DNA of 64,000 bases from Candidatus Gastranaerophilales bacterium (lineage in GTDB: Bacteria; Cyanobacteriota; Vampirovibrionia; Gastranaerophilales; Gastranaerophilaceae), in contig CALUPY010000002.1 of assembly GCA_944322755.1 (NCBI GenBank), forward strand, positions 31,790-95,789, written 5' to 3'. Positions 15,502-24,914 of this stretch are shown here, one piece after another (the first letter of the stretch is position 1; each line of letters begins with the position of its first letter). A program made the position numbers and the translations under genes. Under the pieces are notes generated by a model, which saw only the letters and a list, made by a program, of their open reading frames with translations, was not told where the DNA came from and did not search any database.

Positions 15502-17184
15502 CTATACTGAAGCGAGAGCCGCTTCTCTTTCTAATTTTAGAGTTTGTGTTGTGATATCGCAAACTTCTGATGGGCCCCAGTACTGGATAGAACCAGGGAA
15601 CAGGTATTCGTCGTTCATTGCCCAGTTTTCTCTGTTTGCTTCTAGTTTTTTGAATACAGGTCCGTCAAGTTTGACAAGGGCTTTTTGAATAACAGGTTTA
15701 AAATGACCATGTCGTTTTTCCATATTCATCATCATTGTGAGCGGTACGCCTCCTGCTATCCATTCTGTAGAAGGAGCTGTAAGATTTCTTACTGATGAAA
15801 GGTATCCTGTTAAACCTGACTGGATAAGTGCGTATGCATTGAAGCCCAGTGCATAGCAGTAGTTTGCATCAAAGTTTGAAGGGAATGCACATCTGCCTTC
15901 ATATCCGAAGAAATGGCACTGGTCGGAGAATTTACCCATAAACTCGCCTTGTGTTTTCATTTCATCGAGTTTTACTTTAATCATTTCTATGAGGAGTTTT
16001 TCTGTTTCGATTTTTGAAACCTGGACATTGCCATGCGGGTCTCTGTCCATGAGCAATTGAGCTTTAATCAAAACAGGGAGTGATTCAAACACTTTTGCAT
16101 TTTCTTCATCAAGTCTGCTTTCAATAAAATTGAATCTGTCAGCAGGAACTGTGAGTTTGTTATAAGATGCATCCTGTTCCAAGGTTGACATAACGTCATT
16201 GAGGTTAGCAATCATTGCTTTCATTTCAGGAATGAATTCAATCAGTCCTTCAGGAATTAATGCTACACCGAAATTTTTACCTGCATTTGCTCTTCTGGCA
16301 ATAATATCTGCCATATAGTCAACAATCTGTTTTAATGACATATTTTTTTGTTCAACTTCTTCAGAAATTAAAGTGATGTTCGGCTGGGTCTGCAGTGCAA
16401 CCTCAAGGGCTACATGCGTTGCACTTCTGCCCATAACTTTAACAAAATGCCAGTATTTTTTAGCGGAGTTAACGTCTCTTTGAATATTTCCGACAAGTTC
16501 TGCATAGGTTTTTGTTGCTGTATCAAATCCAAATGAGATTTCGATTTGTTCATTCTTCAAGTCGCCGTCAATTGTTTTCGGGCAGCCGATAACCTGAATG
16601 CCTGCACCTTTTTGAACAAACCATTCTGCGAGCATGGCAGCGTTTGTATTTGAATCATCTCCGCCAATGATTACAATACCTGAAATATTAAGTTTTTTGC
16701 AGTTTGCGAGTGATTTTTCGAACTGTTCTTCTGTTTCGAGTTTTGTTCTGCCGGAACCGATTATATCGAAACCACCTGTGTTTCTGTAGGCATCAATAAT
16801 TTCATCATTAAATTCTATATACTGTCCGTCGATAATACCTGAAGGACCGCCTAAAAATCCATACAATTTACTCTCAGGGTTTGCCTGTTTAAGTGCATCA
16901 TAAAGACCTGCAACAACATTGTGGCCTCCGGGGGCCTGACCGCCTGAGAGAATTACGCCGACATTTCTTGCCGCAAAACTCTGTTCAGAACCAGATTTAA
17001 ATGTCACTGTGCATTTTCCGTATGTGTTAGGGAACAGTTTTTTTATATCTGCCTGATCTTTTACACATTCTGTTTTTTCGCCTTCAATGACTTCAACATT
17101 CTTTATTCCGGCTGCAAGAGTAGCTGGAAGAACGGGTTTGAAGCCCAATCTGGCTTTCTGTAAAGGTGAAAGTTGTTTCATCAT
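15502..17184 (-). CDS. pfp: Pyrophosphate-dependent 6-phosphofructokinase (long, plant/spirochete type)
   Basis: A 560-residue protein. The phosphofructokinase core shows [11 protein letters not shown] near residue 80, GGDDSN near 175, PKTIDGDL with the catalytic TIDGD near 202, and VMGR near 250. The Asp in GGDDS replaces the Gly of ATP-dependent enzymes and marks PPi use. The length fits the long beta-clade PFP. It interconverts fructose 6-phosphate and fructose 1,6-bisphosphate reversibly with PPi, saving ATP in fermentative glycolysis. GAGG lies just before two adjacent ATGs; I keep the first. It has its own terminator and is not in an obvious operon. Confidence 0.93.
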   Translation of the reverse strand: MMKQLSPLQKARLGFKPVLPATLAAGIKNVEVIEGEKTECVKDQADIKKLFPNTYGKCTVTFKSGSEQSFAARNVGVILSGGQAPGGHNVVAGLYDALKQANPESKLYGFLGGPSGIIDGQYIEFNDEIIDAYRNTGGFDIIGSGRTKLETEEQFEKSLANCKKLNISGIVIIGGDDSNTNAAMLAEWFVQKGAGIQVIGCPKTIDGDLKNEQIEISFGFDTATKTYAELVGNIQRDVNSAKKYWHFVKVMGRSATHVALEVALQTQPNITLISEEVEQKNMSLKQIVDYMADIIARRANAGKNFGVALIPEGLIEFIPEMKAMIANLNDVMSTLEQDASYNKLTVPADRFNFIESRLDEENAKVFESLPVLIKAQLLMDRDPHGNVQVSKIETEKLLIEMIKVKLDEMKTQGEFMGKFSDQCHFFGYEGRCAFPSNFDANYCYALGFNAYALIQSGLTGYLSSVRNLTAPSTEWIAGGVPLTMMMNMEKRHGHFKPVIQKALVKLDGPVFKKLEANRENWAMNDEYLFPGSIQYWGPSEVCDITTQTLKLEREAALASV

Positions 17185-17271
17185 TAATACCTCATGTTAG
17201 ATTAAACTTTATACAAGTAAATTTTAGCATGAAAAAAATGAAAAATATTTTCTGTTAACGGGTTTGTCATA

Positions 17272-17304
17272 AAAAAACGGATAGCTTTTGCCTATCCGTT
17301 TTTT
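17272..17304. terminator. Terminator downstream of infC
   Basis: A stem AAAAAACGGATAG/CTATCCGTTTTTT with a 7-nt loop. The A/T tails are symmetrical, but its position after infC (minus strand) makes it the infC terminator. Confidence 0.85.
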
Positions 17305-17321
17305 ATTTTTAAATATTATTT

Positions 17322-17858
17322 TTATGCAGCTGGAGCCAGGATTACAATAACATTTCTGCCTTCCAGTGCAGGTTTCTTTTCAATATTTAGAGATACATCT
17401 TTTAAATCTTCAAGAAATCTGTTAGCAAGATTAAATGCAAGTTCTGTATGCTGCATTTCTCTGCCTCTGAGCATAATAACAATTTTTACTTTATCACCAG
17501 AAGCTATGAATTTTTTGATATTTTTGACTCTTACATTGTAGTCATGGACATCAATTTTATATCTGATTTTTATTTCTTTAACTTCAATTGTATGCTGTTT
17601 TTTCTTTGCTTCTTTAGCCTTTTTTTCGAGCTCATACTTATATTTACCGTAGTTCATAATTTTAGCTACGGGCGGAGCCTGATTAGGAGAAACAATAACT
17701 AAATCCAAATTTTTTTCATCAGCCAATGCTTGTGCTTTTTCTGTTGATATTATGCCGTAATTTTCACCCTGACTGCCTATAAGTCTTACTTCCCGGCATC
17801 TGATATTATGATTTACCAACGACTGTTCTTTTCCGTGACCTGAATAATCTCTGCTAAT
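17322..17858 (-). CDS. infC: Translation initiation factor IF-3, probable ATT start codon
   Basis: The IF-3 N domain (VNHNIRCREVRLIG, GENYGI) is followed by the basic linker (YELEKKAKEAKKK) and the C domain (VKEIKIRYKIDVHDYNVR, IMLRGREMQ). It binds the 30S subunit and enforces start-codon discrimination. The first standard codon is TTG 17819, with no ribosome site. An in-frame ATT at 17858 has AGGAG 7 nt upstream and gives the expected N-terminal tail. AUU starts are the known basis of IF-3 autoregulation in other bacteria, so I choose ATT (178 residues). It is preceded by a consensus promoter and stands alone, without rpmI/rplT next to it. Confidence 0.9.
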   Translation of the reverse strand: MSRDYSGHGKEQSLVNHNIRCREVRLIGSQGENYGIISTEKAQALADEKNLDLVIVSPNQAPPVAKIMNYGKYKYELEKKAKEAKKKQHTIEVKEIKIRYKIDVHDYNVRVKNIKKFIASGDKVKIVIMLRGREMQHTELAFNLANRFLEDLKDVSLNIEKKPALEGRNVIVILAPAA

Positions 17859-17896
17859 GGCTGTTCTCCTTTTTTTGCTATTTTATTACTAAATTT

Positions 17897-17925
17897 ATTT
17901 TAGTGTGCGCGCAATGTATTGTCAA
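17897..17925 (-). promoter_or_regulatory. Strong sigma70 promoter of infC
   Basis: Minus strand TTGACA (17925-17920), 17 bp, TAAAAT (17902-17897), giving a leader of about 32 nt before the ATT codon. Confidence 0.7.
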
Positions 17926-17935
17926 CACTGCATTT

Positions 17936-18433
17936 CTAAATTCTTATATTGTTCAATTCAGTATATGCATTGATGATTCTGTTTCTTGTTTGAACAGCCA
18001 TCTGCATAGTGAGGTTTGCTTTTTGGGTTGCAATCATAACGTCATGTACGCTTATATCTCCACCCGAGGCAAAAGTTTCTGCTGCATTGTGTGCATCAAT
18101 CTGGGACTGGTTTAAAGAGTTCATTGTATCACTGAATGCATTTGAAAAATCATGCGCTGTTTTTTCAACAGGTGACATTTTTGATACATCTTTTTGCGCT
18201 TGTTCATGTTGAACTTCTATTCCCATATTCTCAAGCCCGACGTTCATTTGTATGCCGCTGTTCATAACCGGCGTGTTATTTGCAGCTTCCTGTGTTTTTT
18301 GAGCAAGTATGTTCTCAAACGGCTGTGCATTTAAACTTTCCAATCCTTGATTTGTCTGCTGAAGCTGCAGATTGAAGATTTTGTTATAGTTTCCTATTGT
18401 ATTAAGCTGTCCCATCGGACCCATTGCGCTCAT
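17936..18433 (-). CDS. fliE: Flagellar hook-basal body protein FliE
   Basis: A 165-residue protein, longer than the usual 100-110 residues because of a Gln/Asn-rich N-terminal extension. The C-terminal FliE signature is clear (DVMIATQKANLTMQMAVQTR followed by NRIINAYTEL). FliE joins the MS ring to the proximal rod. It is the last gene of flgB-flgC-fliE, 10 bp after flgC, the standard bacterial order. The rest of the flagellar genes are outside the window. Confidence 0.92.
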   Translation of the reverse strand: MSAMGPMGQLNTIGNYNKIFNLQLQQTNQGLESLNAQPFENILAQKTQEAANNTPVMNSGIQMNVGLENMGIEVQHEQAQKDVSKMSPVEKTAHDFSNAFSDTMNSLNQSQIDAHNAAETFASGGDISVHDVMIATQKANLTMQMAVQTRNRIINAYTELNNIRI

Positions 18434-18443
18434 TTTTATCTCC

Positions 18444-18950
18444 CTATATTCTCATTGCGGCAGAAATCATGCCTTTTGTGGTTTCGGCAGTTGCAGAATT
18501 TGCTTCGTATGCGCGTGATGCCGTAACCATATTTACCATTTCTTCGACGATATTTATATTTGGTAATGTAACAAATCCATCCTCATCTGCTTCGGGATTA
18601 GAGGGGTCATAAATAGTTTTGTAGGGGTCGGGAGAGTTCGTTATTTCTGCAACTTCCACACCCTGTGACAATTCTCTTTCATCATAAGAAATACCGCCTC
18701 TTAACGCAACTATTCCGTTGGCCTGGCTGTAATAAGCCTCGTGCTGTCCGTCTGGAAACGCCGGAGCCGTGCTTCCGAGTCTGTCCTGATATATTGCTTT
18801 AAATGTAACATCTTTTCTTACATAAACACCAGGAGAGCCGTCAGGGTTTCTTGTTGTGTTTATATTTGCAATATTACTTGCAATAGTGTTCATTTTAACT
18901 TTTTGGGCGTGCATTCCTGATGCACTAATATCAAAAGAACTGAAACTCAT
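18444..18950 (-). CDS. flgC: Flagellar basal-body rod protein FlgC
   Basis: A 168-residue rod protein. The N-terminal motif (DISASGMHAQKVKMNTIASN) and the C-terminal motif (PNINIVEEMVNMVTASRAYE) are both diagnostic of FlgC. It forms part of the proximal rod of the flagellum after export by the flagellar type III apparatus. It lies 3 bp after flgB and 10 bp before fliE, so translation is probably coupled. Confidence 0.95.
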   Translation of the reverse strand: MSFSSFDISASGMHAQKVKMNTIASNIANINTTRNPDGSPGVYVRKDVTFKAIYQDRLGSTAPAFPDGQHEAYYSQANGIVALRGGISYDERELSQGVEVAEITNSPDPYKTIYDPSNPEADEDGFVTLPNINIVEEMVNMVTASRAYEANSATAETTKGMISAAMRI

Positions 18951-18953
18951 CTA

Positions 18954-19445
18954 TTATGCCCCTCCTGTTCCTATTGCTGTTTGTAATTCACCGAGCAGCC
19001 TGCTTTCTACGGTAGCCAGAACAGAATATTGAGAACCTGCTTTTGCCATATCCATCATTTCTTCTTCGATATTTACATTATTTCCGTTACCGTAATCAAT
19101 CATGCTGTAATCCCTTAGTACTTCAGGTTTGTATGTCGCATCAAAATCAGTTTGTCCCAGATATATCATCTGTTCCTGCGGCAGTTTTTTTGCGGCATCT
19201 GCTGTAATAGGATTTCTGTAAGTGTCTGTATTTTGGTAAGCAAGGCTGTTTTTCATCCTCAAATCTCTGCGTACATTGTCTTTCGCGATAATATCCCTGA
19301 GCTGGTCTTCGAAAACTACATCTTTTCTTTGATATTCGGGAGTTACTGCGTTGGCTGTATTCGAAGAAATAGCTTTCTGCCGTTCAAGGAGACCATCCAT
19401 TGCAAGTTTTGAAACTTCTATAGCTCTTACATTGAATAAATCCAT
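18954..19445 (-). CDS. flgB: Flagellar basal-body rod protein FlgB
   Basis: A 163-residue protein with the FlgB N-terminal region (LLERQKAISSNTANAVTPEY) and the C-terminal rod motif (NNVNIEEEMMDMAKAGSQYS). It forms the proximal rod together with FlgC and FliE. AGGAGG-type ribosome site (AGGAGGACAAA) precedes the ATG. It follows the histidine kinase gene by 9 bp, so the two-component genes and the rod genes are probably one transcript starting near 21480. Confidence 0.94.
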   Translation of the reverse strand: MDLFNVRAIEVSKLAMDGLLERQKAISSNTANAVTPEYQRKDVVFEDQLRDIIAKDNVRRDLRMKNSLAYQNTDTYRNPITADAAKKLPQEQMIYLGQTDFDATYKPEVLRDYSMIDYGNGNNVNIEEEMMDMAKAGSQYSVLATVESRLLGELQTAIGTGGA

Positions 19446-19454
19446 TTTGTCCTC

Positions 19455-20720
19455 CTAAACCATTGGAATGAGAACAGCGAATGTTGTTCCGTTTTTATCA
19501 GAAGCTGCCAGCTGCAAATCTCCGTACAGTTCTTTCATATTTTCTTTAGAAATATAGAGTCCCAGACCGTTGCCAAGGGGTTTCGTTGTATAGCCTTCTT
19601 TGAAAATATTCTGAAATTCTTTATATTCAATACCGCAGCCGTTATCTTTTATGCTTATTTTAAGCATGTTATCATTAGTTATCTCTGTATAAATATCAAT
19701 GTGTCCGTCTTTATCTATTGCATCAATTGAATTGTAGATAACATTGATTAAAACGTTTATGAGTTTATTTTCATCTGCGAGTATTTTACATTCATCGCAA
19801 TTTTGAAGAGATACTGAGATATTCTTTTCTGCTGCAGCCGGTATTACCATAGCTGATACGGATTCCAACAATGGTTTTGCTTCCAGTTCTACAAGAGCCG
19901 GCGGTTGTATTGTTCTGAGTTCGGATAATAGCTGTGCAATTGCTCCGTTTGACTTTTTAATACAATTCAATGCATGTTTGGTTGATTCATCATTTTCCGA
20001 GACTTCTGATGTTTCAAGCTTTTTTTGAATAATTTTTGAATATAAATCAATGATTGAGATATGATTTTTTACTTCATGTGCAATACCTTTTGCTTTAGTT
20101 GAAATATATCTGTATTTCTCATCAGCGTCAGAGTTTGCTTCCAGAAGTGTATTTTCCGCGTTAGATACCATGTTTTCTTCAAAAATTGTGTTTGCAAAAT
20201 TGACGAATTTGTTTACTGCATTGTTTAATGTTTCGTTGCTTCTTCTTTCAGGTGTAAACTCTTTTGTATAGCGCATTAAATCAATTTTTGAATTTCCTGA
20301 AATAATGTTTACTACACTGTTTACTGATCTGGAGTTTAGCATAAAGCATGCAACTGAAGAATCACCTGTCTCTTCTGTTGAATAATCCCAAATCAAAACA
20401 ACTGAGTATCTTGGAGATAAGATTACCAGAAATTCTGTATCATCCCAAATATCTTCTCTTTCAAGATTTTCATATTCCAGTTTGTCTGAAAATGAATATA
20501 TATCCGTATGGATAAAACCTAGGCGTTTTATTATTCCATCAAGATTATTTGTATCTTTCAATCTTATTAAGACAAGTGATTTGTGATATTGTGCTTCAAT
20601 TAAGGCTTCCAGACAAAAACGAAACAACCCCTGTATAACCTCTTTTTTTACAGGCTGTGTCTGTGAAAGATATATCAAATCTTTTAGTAAGTTTTTTTTC
20701 GGGTATAATTCATTATTCAT
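19455..20720 (-). CDS. Soluble sensor histidine kinase upstream of flagellar rod genes
   Basis: About 421 residues from ATG 20720; a TTG four codons earlier is less likely. There is no membrane segment. The N-terminal 180 residues are a sensor-like region I cannot assign. The dimerisation/phosphoacceptor motif is IAHEVKNHISII with His215. The ATPase domain shows the N box (NVIYNSIDAID), G1 (DNGCG) and G2 (GNGLGLYI). It lies between a NarL-type regulator and flgB in one close-packed run, suggesting a cytoplasmic FlgS-like checkpoint kinase controlling flagellar genes. That role is inferred from context. Confidence 0.88.
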   Translation of the reverse strand: MNNELYPKKNLLKDLIYLSQTQPVKKEVIQGLFRFCLEALIEAQYHKSLVLIRLKDTNNLDGIIKRLGFIHTDIYSFSDKLEYENLEREDIWDDTEFLVILSPRYSVVLIWDYSTEETGDSSVACFMLNSRSVNSVVNIISGNSKIDLMRYTKEFTPERRSNETLNNAVNKFVNFANTIFEENMVSNAENTLLEANSDADEKYRYISTKAKGIAHEVKNHISIIDLYSKIIQKKLETSEVSENDESTKHALNCIKKSNGAIAQLLSELRTIQPPALVELEAKPLLESVSAMVIPAAAEKNISVSLQNCDECKILADENKLINVLINVIYNSIDAIDKDGHIDIYTEITNDNMLKISIKDNGCGIEYKEFQNIFKEGYTTKPLGNGLGLYISKENMKELYGDLQLAASDKNGTTFAVLIPMV

Positions 20721-20751
20721 TGTTAATTCCAAATCTGTTTAAAAATCCGTT

Positions 20752-21462
20752 TTAGATAGCTATTTTTACTTTTCTCTTATTCAAAAAGCCGTTGTTTAGA
20801 GCGTATAAAACAGCCTGTGTTCTGTCGTTAACCTGAAGTTTTTGGAAAATATTGTTTACATGGGTTTTAACGGTTGTTTCGCTTATGAATAATTTTTGAG
20901 CAACACCTTTATATGTAATACCCTGAGTCAACAAATCTAAAACTTCTTCTTCTCTCTGTGTAAGATAATTCAAGAGATTTTCTTCATCTGAGATGCTTTG
21001 AATTTCTTCTTTAAATGATTTTTGAAAATATTCAAAGAATCTTGATGATAAAGTATTCGGCAGATAGATTTTTCCTGCAGCTACTTCGTCTATTGCATAA
21101 ATAAGTTGAGCAGATGCCATAGTCTTTAAGATATAGCCTTTTGCGCCTATTTTCATTGCTCTAAAAATAAGATCGGGGTCATCATAACCTGTAAGAGCGA
21201 TAGTACGCACTCCCAAATCCAATTTCTCAATTTCTGCTATCGCTGTCAATCCGTCTTTTTCAGGCATGTTGATATCCATCAAAACGATTTCTGGACGATA
21301 TTTCTTAATTAAGCTGATAGCAACACTGGCACTCGTTGCTGTAGCCACAACGTCAAAATCGCTTTCGATTTCAATCAACTCTCTGACCCCGTTAAGATGT
21401 TCATAGTTGTCATCGACGATAATGATTCTTGCCTTTTTCTTAAATTCTAGACCTCTTCTCAT
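20752..21462 (-). CDS. NarL/FixJ-type response regulator
   Basis: A 236-residue two-domain regulator. The receiver has Asp17-Asp18, the phosphoacceptor Asp63 (LMDINMP), Thr91 and Lys113 (ILKTMA). The C-terminal LuxR-type helix-turn-helix is EEEVLDLLTQGITYKGVA then SETTVKTHVNNIFQKL. GGGGGGAG lies 5 nt before the ATG. The kinase gene follows 31 bp later and is its likely partner. Linkage to flgBC-fliE suggests it regulates motility, although flagellar regulators are more often NtrC-like, so the target set is uncertain. Confidence 0.92.
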   Translation of the reverse strand: MRRGLEFKKKARIIIVDDNYEHLNGVRELIEIESDFDVVATATSASVAISLIKKYRPEIVLMDINMPEKDGLTAIAEIEKLDLGVRTIALTGYDDPDLIFRAMKIGAKGYILKTMASAQLIYAIDEVAAGKIYLPNTLSSRFFEYFQKSFKEEIQSISDEENLLNYLTQREEEVLDLLTQGITYKGVAQKLFISETTVKTHVNNIFQKLQVNDRTQAVLYALNNGFLNKRKVKIAI

Positions 21463-21762
21463 GTACTCCCCCCAAGATATTTTTTTGTAAAATTAGATTC
21501 ATGCAAATACATTATTCACATGCTCTATATTACCCCCAAATAATGTAGTAACTCATCGACTATTGGGTTGAAATAATTTTGTAGATTTCTTGATATCCTG
21601 ATGTAGACCACGTGGTTAATGTTAATGTTGTTTTGGACTTTTGGGGAAAATGTAAAATACAATATAAGGATGAAGAGCCTTTGTTCCATTACATTTTTTG
21701 TATTAAATGCTTTGTATGAGTTTTTGTATTTGATAATATTTATGGTTTGCGATAAGGTTTAC
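21463..21762. other. Intergenic region between the response regulator and rnpB
   Basis: I see no gene here. It should hold the divergent promoters of the regulator operon (-) and rnpB (+). A perfect 10-bp palindrome ACCACGTGGT at 21607-21616 is a possible operator. C/G runs near 21534 and 21567 are the only other compositional features. Confidence 0.4.
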
Positions 21763-22104
21763 AAAGGAGCAGCCGTACAATCGCGCAATTTATTTTGTGA
21801 GGAAAGTCCGGGCACCCCAGGGCAGATTGCCGGATAACGTCCGGTGCGGGCGACCGTGAGGAAAGTGCCACAGAAATGCAGACTGCCGATGGCTAAATAG
21901 CACAGGTGATGGTGCAACGGTGGGGTAAGAGCCCACCGGCAATATCGAGAGGTATTGGCCAGGTAAACCCCAATCGGGTGCAAGATTGACAGGAAGGTTA
22001 AGGCGGCCCGTCGTCTTCCGACAAATCGCTTGAGTTCACAGGCAACTGTGAATCGAGACAGATGATTGTATAGAAACAGAACCCGGCTTATGAACTGCTC
22101 CTTT
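21763..22104 (+). ncRNA. rnpB: RNase P RNA (class A)
   Basis: The universally conserved blocks are all present in order: GAGGAAAGTCCGGGC near 21799, ACAGAAA near 21870, GTAAGAGCCCACCG near 21926, GGTAAACCCCAATCGGGTGC near 21962, and ACAGAACCCGGCTTA near 22076. The ends AAAGGAGCAG and CTGCTCCTTT pair to form the P1 helix, fixing a length of about 342 nt. It processes the 5' ends of tRNA precursors. Confidence 0.96.
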
Positions 22105-22113
22105 TATACTAAA

Positions 22114-22150
22114 AAATCGGCATCAATTCTGATTCCGATTTGCTTTCTTT
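22114..22150 (+). terminator. Terminator of rnpB
   Basis: A hairpin AAATCGG/CCGATTT with an inner ATCA/TGAT stem is followed by a T-rich tail, 10 nt after the P1 helix. Confidence 0.7.
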
Positions 22151-22167
22151 ATTAATTATTTTTTATA

Positions 22168-22725
22168 TTAATCTTTTATTGCACCAATAACATTGTAAAC
22201 AAATGCGCCTGCAATACCTAAAACCACACCCGGGATAACGTAGAGAGAAGTAGATCGATTTGCTTTAACAGCTGCATCCAAGACTGTAGAGGATACAGTT
22301 TTTGCTGCTTTTATTCTCTCTGCTATTTGTCCTGCATAATGAGATATGGATGTCTTTATTTCAGGAGCTGCATTTTTAATTTCGTTTTTTATGTTTCTTA
22401 AATTTTGTTTTGCAGCCGTTAATGCTTCCTGTGTAGGTGACATTTTTACTGCTTCTTCTGCATTGATTTTTCTGATGAACAAATCTGCCGCAGGATTTTT
22501 TTCATTTCTTGCTATAGCTGCAATATTTTCAAGACATTCCTGTTTTACAACTTTTATGTTTCTGTCCACAAGAGTTGCTGATTTATTTGGATAAAAGGCA
22601 TCTACTTCGTCCATTTCTATGGGCAAATTGTGTTTTAATGTATAACCGACTAGCCCGCAGAATGCTCCCGTTAGCGGTAAGCTTGCTCTTTTGGGTTCGG
22701 TATTTTTAATTACGCAAACTTGCAT
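22168..22725 (-). CDS. Lineage-type membrane-associated hypothetical protein
   Basis: A 185-residue protein with AAAGGA 8 nt before the ATG. The N-terminal region has a weak hydrophobic patch (LTGAFCGLVGYTL). The centre is a long charged helix region (residues 60-145), and one clear membrane segment lies near the C-terminus (LYVIPGVVLGIAGAFVYNVI). No family is recognised. It resembles in architecture the other hypothetical membrane proteins of this stretch. Confidence 0.65.
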   Translation of the reverse strand: MQVCVIKNTEPKRASLPLTGAFCGLVGYTLKHNLPIEMDEVDAFYPNKSATLVDRNIKVVKQECLENIAAIARNEKNPAADLFIRKINAEEAVKMSPTQEALTAAKQNLRNIKNEIKNAAPEIKTSISHYAGQIAERIKAAKTVSSTVLDAAVKANRSTSLYVIPGVVLGIAGAFVYNVIGAIKD

Positions 22726-22977
22726 AGCTAAAATCCTTTAACTAATACCCTTGTGTATATTTTGTTGTTAATTCTTTTTGTTTTAAGTATTTTTGGTCTT
22801 AAACCAAAATTTAAAAATGCAGACAAAAAACTTCTGAATTTCTAAATTTTTAACATTTTATCATTATAAACGCATGTTGTCAATGCTTTCATGCGATTTT
22901 TGTTAAAACAATATTAAGTAATCTTTAAAAATAGAAATATTTTTAAAAGAACCGGAATATAAAATTCTTCTGCTAAG

Positions 22978-23262
22978 CTATTTGTCTAAGCCGTTTAATC
23001 TTTCAAATGCTTTTTGAACCGCATTTTCTTTTGCAACAAATCTGTTATATTCATCTACAACGTCTTCAATTTTTAAATTTAGCAATGCCAATTCTTTTAT
23101 TGTATTGTTGTATAAATCGACTTTATCCGGTGTAGTTTTTTTTAGTAATGCTGCATATGCTGTTTTTCCGGCTTTTTGGAGTTTTAATTGTGCAATTTGT
23201 TTTTCATAGACTTCCCGTTTAGGAGCGACAGTTTTGAATAAACCTTTGATTTTGTCTATCAT
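22978..23262 (-). CDS. Small coiled-coil hypothetical protein
   Basis: A 94-residue soluble, Lys/Leu-rich protein predicted helical throughout, with no signal peptide. Its ATG directly abuts the stop codon of the upstream 548-residue gene (TAAATG), and AAAGGA lies within that gene's end, so the two are translationally coupled. It may work with the two larger membrane proteins upstream. No family is recognised. Confidence 0.65.
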   Translation of the reverse strand: MIDKIKGLFKTVAPKREVYEKQIAQLKLQKAGKTAYAALLKKTTPDKVDLYNNTIKELALLNLKIEDVVDEYNRFVAKENAVQKAFERLNGLDK

Positions 23263-24909
23263 TTATATTCCTTTCAAAAAGGCGCCGAATGTTTTGTTAT
23301 TATTATTTATTGCGGGATTAAAACCTGAAACCGGCTTAGACTGTGCAGGTTGTTTTTTATTTTTGTTTACAGCTTTTGTGATGGCAATGTTAAGTTTAGG
23401 TATTCCTACTCCGAGAACAATACCAGAATATGCGTATCCGAGAATCTGTGCAATATTTTTCTGTCTTATTCGTTTTTGAAGGAGTTTGATGTCATTTTCC
23501 ATGCTTTTCGGAGCATTTTTATACAGCTCATCGAGAAGTATTCTGTATGGTTTTATTTTCCCTTTTTCATCCACTACGGCAATACCAGCTTTTTTCAAAA
23601 GAGGCTGAATAAGTTCATCGTGGGTTTTTTCTGCAGCTTTGGTAATCCATTTCCATCCTCTTGATAGTTTGCTTCCTTTATCCATGTTGGCTGCTTTTCT
23701 GTCAAAATTTATCAGGTTTTTATCAAAAAGATATGAAGCGATTTTAGATACAAAACCGCCTAAAATCAGCCAGTTAACAAATCCAAGAGAATCTTTTGTG
23801 GCAGACTCACGAAATTCGTTCTTGTCTCTTGCTGCAATTAAACGGCTCATAATTGTCATTCCGTAGATAAACTTAAACTGGTTAATTGTCGGAACGATTC
23901 CTTTGTATTGAAGCAAAGACAACAGCTCTTTAGGCTTTTTCGTTATTGTTGCAATCATAGCTGCACCAATTGCAACTGCAGAAACTGTTTTAAATATTTT
24001 AAATTTTAAAGATTTGTCAGGCGGAGTGTCTACGCCGACAAATTTGTCTGAGCCTGTGCGTTTTTTTGTTAAGTACATATTAATCGGCTGCAAGCTCATT
24101 CCTATTGCGGAGGTAATGCCGAGTCCAAGCATTGCTGTCGCACCTTTTGTCTTTTTGAGTGCGGCTCTGAACTGTTCAACCGGTATGACTTTTACACCTT
24201 CTTTTGCGTCGTGTATAGCTTTATCAACATAAGCTTTTCTTATGGCAACTGCATTGTTTATGTGGTTTTCAAGAGAGTTCTGGACAAATTTTTCGCCTCT
24301 TGAAACTTTAATATCGCAGTTTGCTTCGATATCCCCGGTTATAAGAGATTTCACTTTAGCCATTACATCTTTTTTTACTTTATACGAATCATCTCCCATA
24401 TCTGCCAGTAGTTTAGATACTTCGTCTATTGTATTCTGGTTTAACTGGCGCCACTGATTGCCGTTAAGCCCCTTCATATTTGCAAAAAATGTTTTGTAAT
24501 AATCCTGCGCAACATTTTTCGTGTCGTCCACAAAATCGCTGAATAGGTCAATAGCTTCATCATTTATGAACATCAAATGAGCTTTAACACCGTTTCTGTT
24601 GTTAATCGCATGAGATAGCATATAGCCTGCTCCCAATCCAACAAAACCGGCAGCAGCGTGATTTAATGTACTTGAAAATTCTCTTGTTCCTGTTTCTATA
24701 CCGGCGTCAACACCTCTTGAAAAATCGACAGTGGTTCGCGGAAGTCCCATAAAACCGACGTCAACCAGTATTGCGCCTATCGCAGGGTTTGTTGCCAGAT
24801 AATTAAGAGCTTGGGTGGCTGCTGTACCCACACTTTTGAAATTGTGTTTTATATTATTTTTATTATTTTTGTTATCGGTGATTGGCGTAGTGATTTTTGA
24901 AATTTTCAT
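23263..24909 (-). CDS. Lineage-type membrane protein, paralog of the upstream gene
   Basis: A 548-residue protein. The N-terminal leader ends in NFKSVGTA near residue 28. A region like that of the adjacent 562-residue protein follows: a Gly/Ala-rich segment, PRTTVDFSRG, then a membrane-prone GFVGLGAGYML. Further hydrophobic segments lie near residues 265-290, 320-340 and 500-515. The middle is a charged helical stretch. No known domain is recognised. It is 5 bp downstream of its paralog and overlaps the coupling site of the 94-residue gene, so all three form an operon. Confidence 0.7.
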   Translation of the reverse strand: MKISKITTPITDNKNNKNNIKHNFKSVGTAATQALNYLATNPAIGAILVDVGFMGLPRTTVDFSRGVDAGIETGTREFSSTLNHAAAGFVGLGAGYMLSHAINNRNGVKAHLMFINDEAIDLFSDFVDDTKNVAQDYYKTFFANMKGLNGNQWRQLNQNTIDEVSKLLADMGDDSYKVKKDVMAKVKSLITGDIEANCDIKVSRGEKFVQNSLENHINNAVAIRKAYVDKAIHDAKEGVKVIPVEQFRAALKKTKGATAMLGLGITSAIGMSLQPINMYLTKKRTGSDKFVGVDTPPDKSLKFKIFKTVSAVAIGAAMIATITKKPKELLSLLQYKGIVPTINQFKFIYGMTIMSRLIAARDKNEFRESATKDSLGFVNWLILGGFVSKIASYLFDKNLINFDRKAANMDKGSKLSRGWKWITKAAEKTHDELIQPLLKKAGIAVVDEKGKIKPYRILLDELYKNAPKSMENDIKLLQKRIRQKNIAQILGYAYSGIVLGVGIPKLNIAITKAVNKNKKQPAQSKPVSGFNPAINNNNKTFGAFLKGI

Positions 24910-24914
24910 ATTAA

